64,000 nucleotides of DNA from Orthonyx spaldingii (Eukaryota > Chordata > Aves > Passeriformes > Orthonychidae). The translations under genes and the position numbers were made by a program. Each line of letters begins with the position of its first letter. The first letter of the stretch is position 1. The stretch spans positions 2,327,924 to 2,391,923 of the forward strand of contig VZTJ01000294.1 in NCBI GenBank assembly GCA_013397795.1, read 5' to 3'. Under the pieces are notes generated by a model. The model saw only the letters and a list, made by a program, of their open reading frames with translations. It was not told the DNA's origin and made no database searches. This document shows, piece by piece, positions 59,936 through 64,000 of this stretch.

Positions 59936-62890
59936 GAGAGGAAACTAATATTTGAGAAGTTCATAATATAACTATAGAATATTATGCTGCACATTGGTGG
60001 CATAAATTTGGAGTTTAAAGTAACACTTATTAGCAATAATAAATTTAGATAAATTTGCTTATTTTCATTCATCTTGTGCTTTCTTCCAGTTTCTGAACTT
60101 TCTGGACAGTTTGTGACTCTTCTGTAAGGCAAACATTCAAACTCCAGGAATGAGCCAAACAAAGCTCTCCTTAAAAATGGGCCAGGGTCAACTTTCCATT
60201 TCCCCATTAAACCCATTTTAGGCTTATTGTTGCCTAGGGTCAACAGGAGAAAATTCCCTCAAGGCTGTGACCTTTGTAGTGAGTTAAGACAGTTCTATCT
60301 TGAAAGAAGGGAGTTTCCCTAGTTGGACACTAATATTTAAAATATAGGGTCACTGCCAAGCAACAAAGTAGCACAAAAAACCAATTTCAAAATTCACTGT
60401 TTTGGATGAGAATTGGTCAGTGAGAGCTCACCTGCTAGAGTATACAAACCAAAGAGCTTGTCCAAGAAAAGACTGCTGAATATGAGAGTTAAAGAGAGAT
60501 CAAGGAAGGTGGAAGATCTGGGCTGGGTTCTCAGCTCCTGGAAGCACTGTGGTTATATGGGAGTCAGTGGATCAGTGTGGGTTTCTCCATGCAAGAACCT
60601 GGCCATCCAAAGGCACTGAAATGTGTCCCAGGGCTTGCTCTACCAAAGCCGTTTTGCAGCTTGCCCATCACAGGACAACTCTGCAAAGTTCTGCAGAACT
60701 TTCTAAGTGCAGGGAAGTCCTCAGGCTGCCACCCAACACCGAACTGATTAATGCTGAGGCCCTGAGGAGCAGCCAGTGCAGCCTGCAGTGAAAGGTGATG
60801 GTGTCTTTCCCAGAGGGGTCCCGTGCCGTGGGAGCAGCTGAGTGCTGTGCTGCTCCTTGTCTGGGACATCACCCTGAGATGTGTTGGACTAGATGCTACT
60901 GAACATGGCTCTGTCACTGCATTCTCAAATTCCTGAGAAGTGACAGCATTAAAAATGATGGCCCTTACCTAAATACTTCTCGCTTTCTCCTGCAAAGGAC
61001 ATTAAGGAGTTGTCTTTGTCAGTAGTAAAGAAAGAGCAGGGAGCCACATGCAATCCCCAAATTATTGTCTCAAATTGTGAGTTATGGCCTCACCAGCCAC
61101 GACTCTGCCCAACCACATGGAGCCTCTGTCACTGCATCACTCTGTAGTAATATCTTCCTCAGCCACATTAATTTTATACCATGTTTCAATATTTTTTTCC
61201 CCAGGAGCAAACCTAATGTTTCTACCTGCCCTTTAATCACTTCTGGTTCGTAGCAATCTGTGTCAAAGAACATTACAACAATAATATATAACTCTAGGGA
61301 ACACTGATATTATGTAAACTGCAGCATAATACTTAACATATTAAATTCAATTTTTCAATTTAGCTGTTCTCTGTCTGTTTTACTTGGCTTTAAACTAGAC
61401 AAATTTCCAGTGCCAAATGCAGCAGTTGGAACTGACCACCTACAGCACAAGATTAAGGAAATGAAAAAATGCTGTGTATTTGTTCTGAAGCTAAAATCTC
61501 CTTCTCTTCAGTGAAGGAACTTCATTGATTATAAACCACACTGCTTTAAATTAAATAAAATGGAAATATAATGAGCTATTGTGGAGTGAAGTATAGTTTA
61601 TATAAGGTTTTTCAATCTCATAAACTCTAAGGGAGGTCACTCTTCTGCTAACAGAATTTTCCAGGCTTCTCTACAAAGGAAAAATTTATCTACAAATCTG
61701 GCAATTTTATTATAGAGCCACTACAAGTAGTGAAAAGGAGAAGTTGATTTCAGTCCATTCGAAGCCCTTTTTGTTCTTCCTTTATGCCCGGTCTGTAAAT
61801 AGCATCTTCTTGACAGTGTCACATCTTCTGTGGCTCCGTGGAGCAAAGCCCTGGTTTGGCTCTGCAGTTACAGCCCCAGAGGCTCAGCTGCCCAAGCGTG
61901 TGGAACCCAGGAGCCACAGCTCCAGCGTCACACGGGCTCTTCACTTTGTCCACATCTCCCTAACCACTGCAGCATGAAGCTACAGCAGGAGCTCGTGGAG
62001 GAACACAACTGCCTCCCCTTGCCCAGACACCAAAGGTGACCGGCACTTCTGGAGTTATCCCAGCTCCAGAGAACGTGCTTAGTGAGAATGAACATCCACA
62101 CATGAGAAATGAAACACTGACTCCAGAGGCAGGGTGGCCCTGCTGTCTGCTTCTGACAACACAAAGTACACACTGATTTCTGAGTCTTTCTAGCCCAGAA
62201 AATATCTAATGCTTTCCCAGCCACCTCAAACAAAAGAAAAATTGGGATGTAAATGTGTTCAGAAATGTAATATAGTGGTCTTATAAGTCTTGGAGTCATT
62301 ATGATGCTTTCTCAAGTACAGGTACAGTTGGTTGAAGGATATAATAGTCTCATTTAAAATATGTACCTTAACCTAAGGTCTATTAAACACAATCATTACA
62401 GTTTGTGTGTTGGGGAATAGCAATATCATGGGTGCTACTCCATGAGCTCTCTCCCATCCTTTCTGGTATAAAACCAATATTTAATATATCATTCAGTATA
62501 GACTTCAGTCTGTCCTTTACATCCATTTAAAGAGCATGACTAAAGACTCTCCACCATTTCCAACTCCCATGTAATGAAAATAATTTCTATTTTCCCATTT
62601 ATTTTAAAGTTGCTTGACTTGCATACTTATATTACTGCATATTTATGTGAAATACAAGAGGTTTGTTTAAGTTACAAGTCAGCTCAGAGAGGAACAGAAC
62701 AATAGGAAAAGAAAAACAGTACATGTTCAGTGCATACTGATGATAGAATCATCAGGTCACTTAAAAATATATAAAATTAATCTCAGCCAGAATATTGGAA
62801 CTTTATCCAAATTATAACAGTTTTGAATAAGTACTTTCTGAACCAATTTAAAAGTCAGTCTTCTTCACAGAGCTCCTCCCTTCTCTTTAG
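59936..62890. other. Mixed unique sequence with GC-richer patches
   Basis: No gene is supported. GC-richer patches at 60520-60910 and 61780-62050 keep several CpG and have open frames on both strands. At 61974-62037 a good acceptor ('accactgcag' after a pyrimidine tract with 'ccctaac') precedes a short frame MKLQQELVEEHNCLPLP that meets 'caaag|gtgacc', but the donor is poor. A 21-nt minus-strand micro-exon candidate is listed at 60969-60989. Confidence 0.4.
60969..60989 (-). other. Possible 21-nt micro-exon (weak)
   Basis: On the minus strand the sequence reads 'aatgtcctttgcag' | 21 nt | 'gtaaggg'. Both splice words are good matches and the enclosed length is a multiple of three. One frame ends in a stop; the other two are open. 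Such pairs occur by chance in DNA of this length, so this is only a lead. Confidence 0.12.
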
Positions 62891-63081
62891 CTCATGATGA
62901 AGTGATTGCAATCAGGTGGCTGCTGCTAAGGCTGCTCTTTGTTCCACTGCTCCACGCATGGTAGGGAAGGGATATCACCAGGAGTAAAGAGATTCCTGTA
63001 AAATTATGGAAAAGAAGAGATACTGTATTAAAAAGCCCATAAAGCACCAGCAGATGCTGGTTTACCATGTTCCTCCTCAAG
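62891..63081 (+). other. Splice-bounded non-coding exon candidate
   Basis: A strong pyrimidine tract ending 'ctcctcccttctctttag' (AG 62889-62890) and a near-consensus donor 'cctcaag|gtaagc' (GT 63082-63083) enclose 191 nt. All three plus-strand frames contain stops within it, so it could not be an internal coding exon. A lncRNA or untranslated exon is possible. An alternative acceptor 'cttcttcacag' lies 20 bases upstream. Confidence 0.2.
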
Positions 63082-64000
63082 GTAAGCAAGTAAAAAGGCT
63101 ATGTTATCTCTTGGATGAGCCTCATGAATGAAAGCGTCAATATTTGTGCCTCATTTCAGGGAGAGTGAATAGCAACAGACCTTTTAAGAGATCTCACAAG
63201 AAGACCCCACTAAATTGTGGATCTAGAGTTATGTTAAGACAGAGAGAATTGTGTAAAAATGAAGAAAGACCAAAAGACTGAGAACAGGCATTCCTGGAAA
63301 GGCTGTGGGGGTGAGTTATATATTAAGTCTCAAAGGTCAACTGAGAATTACTACACAGACCAATGTGGAAAGATTTTTTAATACCCAATTCTATAATGAG
63401 AGAGAAAATTAAATTCTAGTAATTTTATGGTTAACACATTCCCAAACTGTTATTTTTATTCACAGAGATGGTTCCTCTCAATATATTTTACTAAGCTTCA
63501 CTTCAGCAGATTGGTAATTGTGGCTTTCATCCAGCAAAACACGCATAGAGGTGAACCTGTGAGTGTCTGAATGGATTTTAGTGAAGTATAGATATGTTTA
63601 AGGTATTCACACACTTAACTGCTTTGCTGGATTATGGTCTGGATGAACATCTCTATATCACTCCATCAGCCTGTCCAGCAATGCAATGAAGCCATTGAAA
63701 AGTTAATGTGATTGCTAAGTCATTGGAAACAGGGCATGCACAAGTCTGGGAAATCATCCTGTGGAAGCACTTGTCTGAAATTAGTTCTTGCTTTTTCAAA
63801 TTAGCTCATTTTTCTGAATAAGAGAGCTGACTGTTCTGTCCAAAAATGGTGAAATTAAATAAAATTAACATATTCGGTTATTAATCAAATAGGTGGCACC
63901 AGATTGCAGCTTAAGAGCATGTTTTAAAGGAAAAAACGTGTTCAAAGAACAAATGTAAAGTATAGGCATTTTATTAACGACAAAAAAATGTTTTTACTCA
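63082..64000. other. AT-rich unique non-coding sequence
   Basis: No gene, repeat family or strong motif is visible up to the end of the window. Confidence 0.5.

Noticed and set aside
59857..60243. 128-codon minus-strand frame
   Set aside because: Its 3' part lies in a CR1 3' UTR fragment, which is non-coding.
61974..62037. Short exon-like segment with frame MKLQQELVEEHNCLPLP
   Set aside because: The acceptor is good but the donor 'aaag|gtgacc' is poor, and the frame stops two codons later. Not strong enough to list alone.
1..64000. Search by eye for tRNA, rRNA, snRNA, CRISPR arrays, prokaryotic operons and intact endogenous retroviruses
   Set aside because: No box A/box B pair, regular direct-repeat array, Shine-Dalgarno-led gene cluster, LTR pair with primer-binding site, or long gag/pol-like frame was found.

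Overview
This is vertebrate, almost certainly avian, non-coding DNA, most likely from a songbird or a close relative. The best evidence is a set of CR1 LINE 3' ends (at about 2.9, 11.0, 16.8, 19.6, 32.1, 53.3-54.1, 58.1 and 59.8 kb). They carry the phrases typical of bird CR1: a 'catccctggaggtgttcaa'-type block, then 'ggttggacttgatgatct', then 'ttccaacct', and an ATTCTGTG octamer tail. Repeat density is low, the DNA is AT-rich and CpG-poor, and no Alu, L1 or B-type SINE is visible, which also fits a bird. There is a 22-N assembly gap at 8995-9016. I see no bacterial-style genes, operons, CRISPR arrays, rRNA or tRNA.

No open reading frame is long enough to be a gene by itself. The longest (144 codons, 35134-35568) is only slightly above what chance gives in 64 kb of AT-rich DNA. 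The window therefore reads as a gene desert or the inside of very large intron(s). A few short stretches look like isolated exons because a plausible splice acceptor, an open frame and a donor coincide. The best is 57765-57921 (+). Weaker ones lie at 29339-29594, 29929-30042, 35237-35382 and 62891-63081 (+), plus a possible 21-nt micro-exon on the minus strand at 60969-60989. I do not recognise a protein family in any of them and cannot name a host gene. The reading phases of the two candidates near 29-30 kb do not fit together as neighbouring exons.

Layout: 0-9 kb is AT-rich unique sequence with one CR1, a 40-bp tandem duplication and an RNA-foldable TA hairpin. 9-20 kb holds three CR1 tails, a degenerate TTTTCTAGG repeat field, a pyrimidine-rich stretch and a GC-richer block (16.2-16.75 kb). 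20-29 kb is unique sequence with a 69-bp AAT microsatellite and a regulatory-element-like block near 25.8 kb. 29-36 kb holds three exon candidates, one CR1 remnant and the window's most obvious CpG cluster (35.2-35.65 kb). 36-53 kb is unique sequence with small repeats, a TGTGTCACA motif cluster and a strongly C-over-G skewed stretch (46.86-47.4 kb). 53-64 kb holds the largest CR1 copy, the best exon candidate, two more CR1 pieces and the 62.9-kb splice-flanked segment.

I did not find a convincing novel biological system. The most checkable leads are the 57.8-kb orphan exon and the CpG-dense, open-frame segment at 35.2-35.65 kb.
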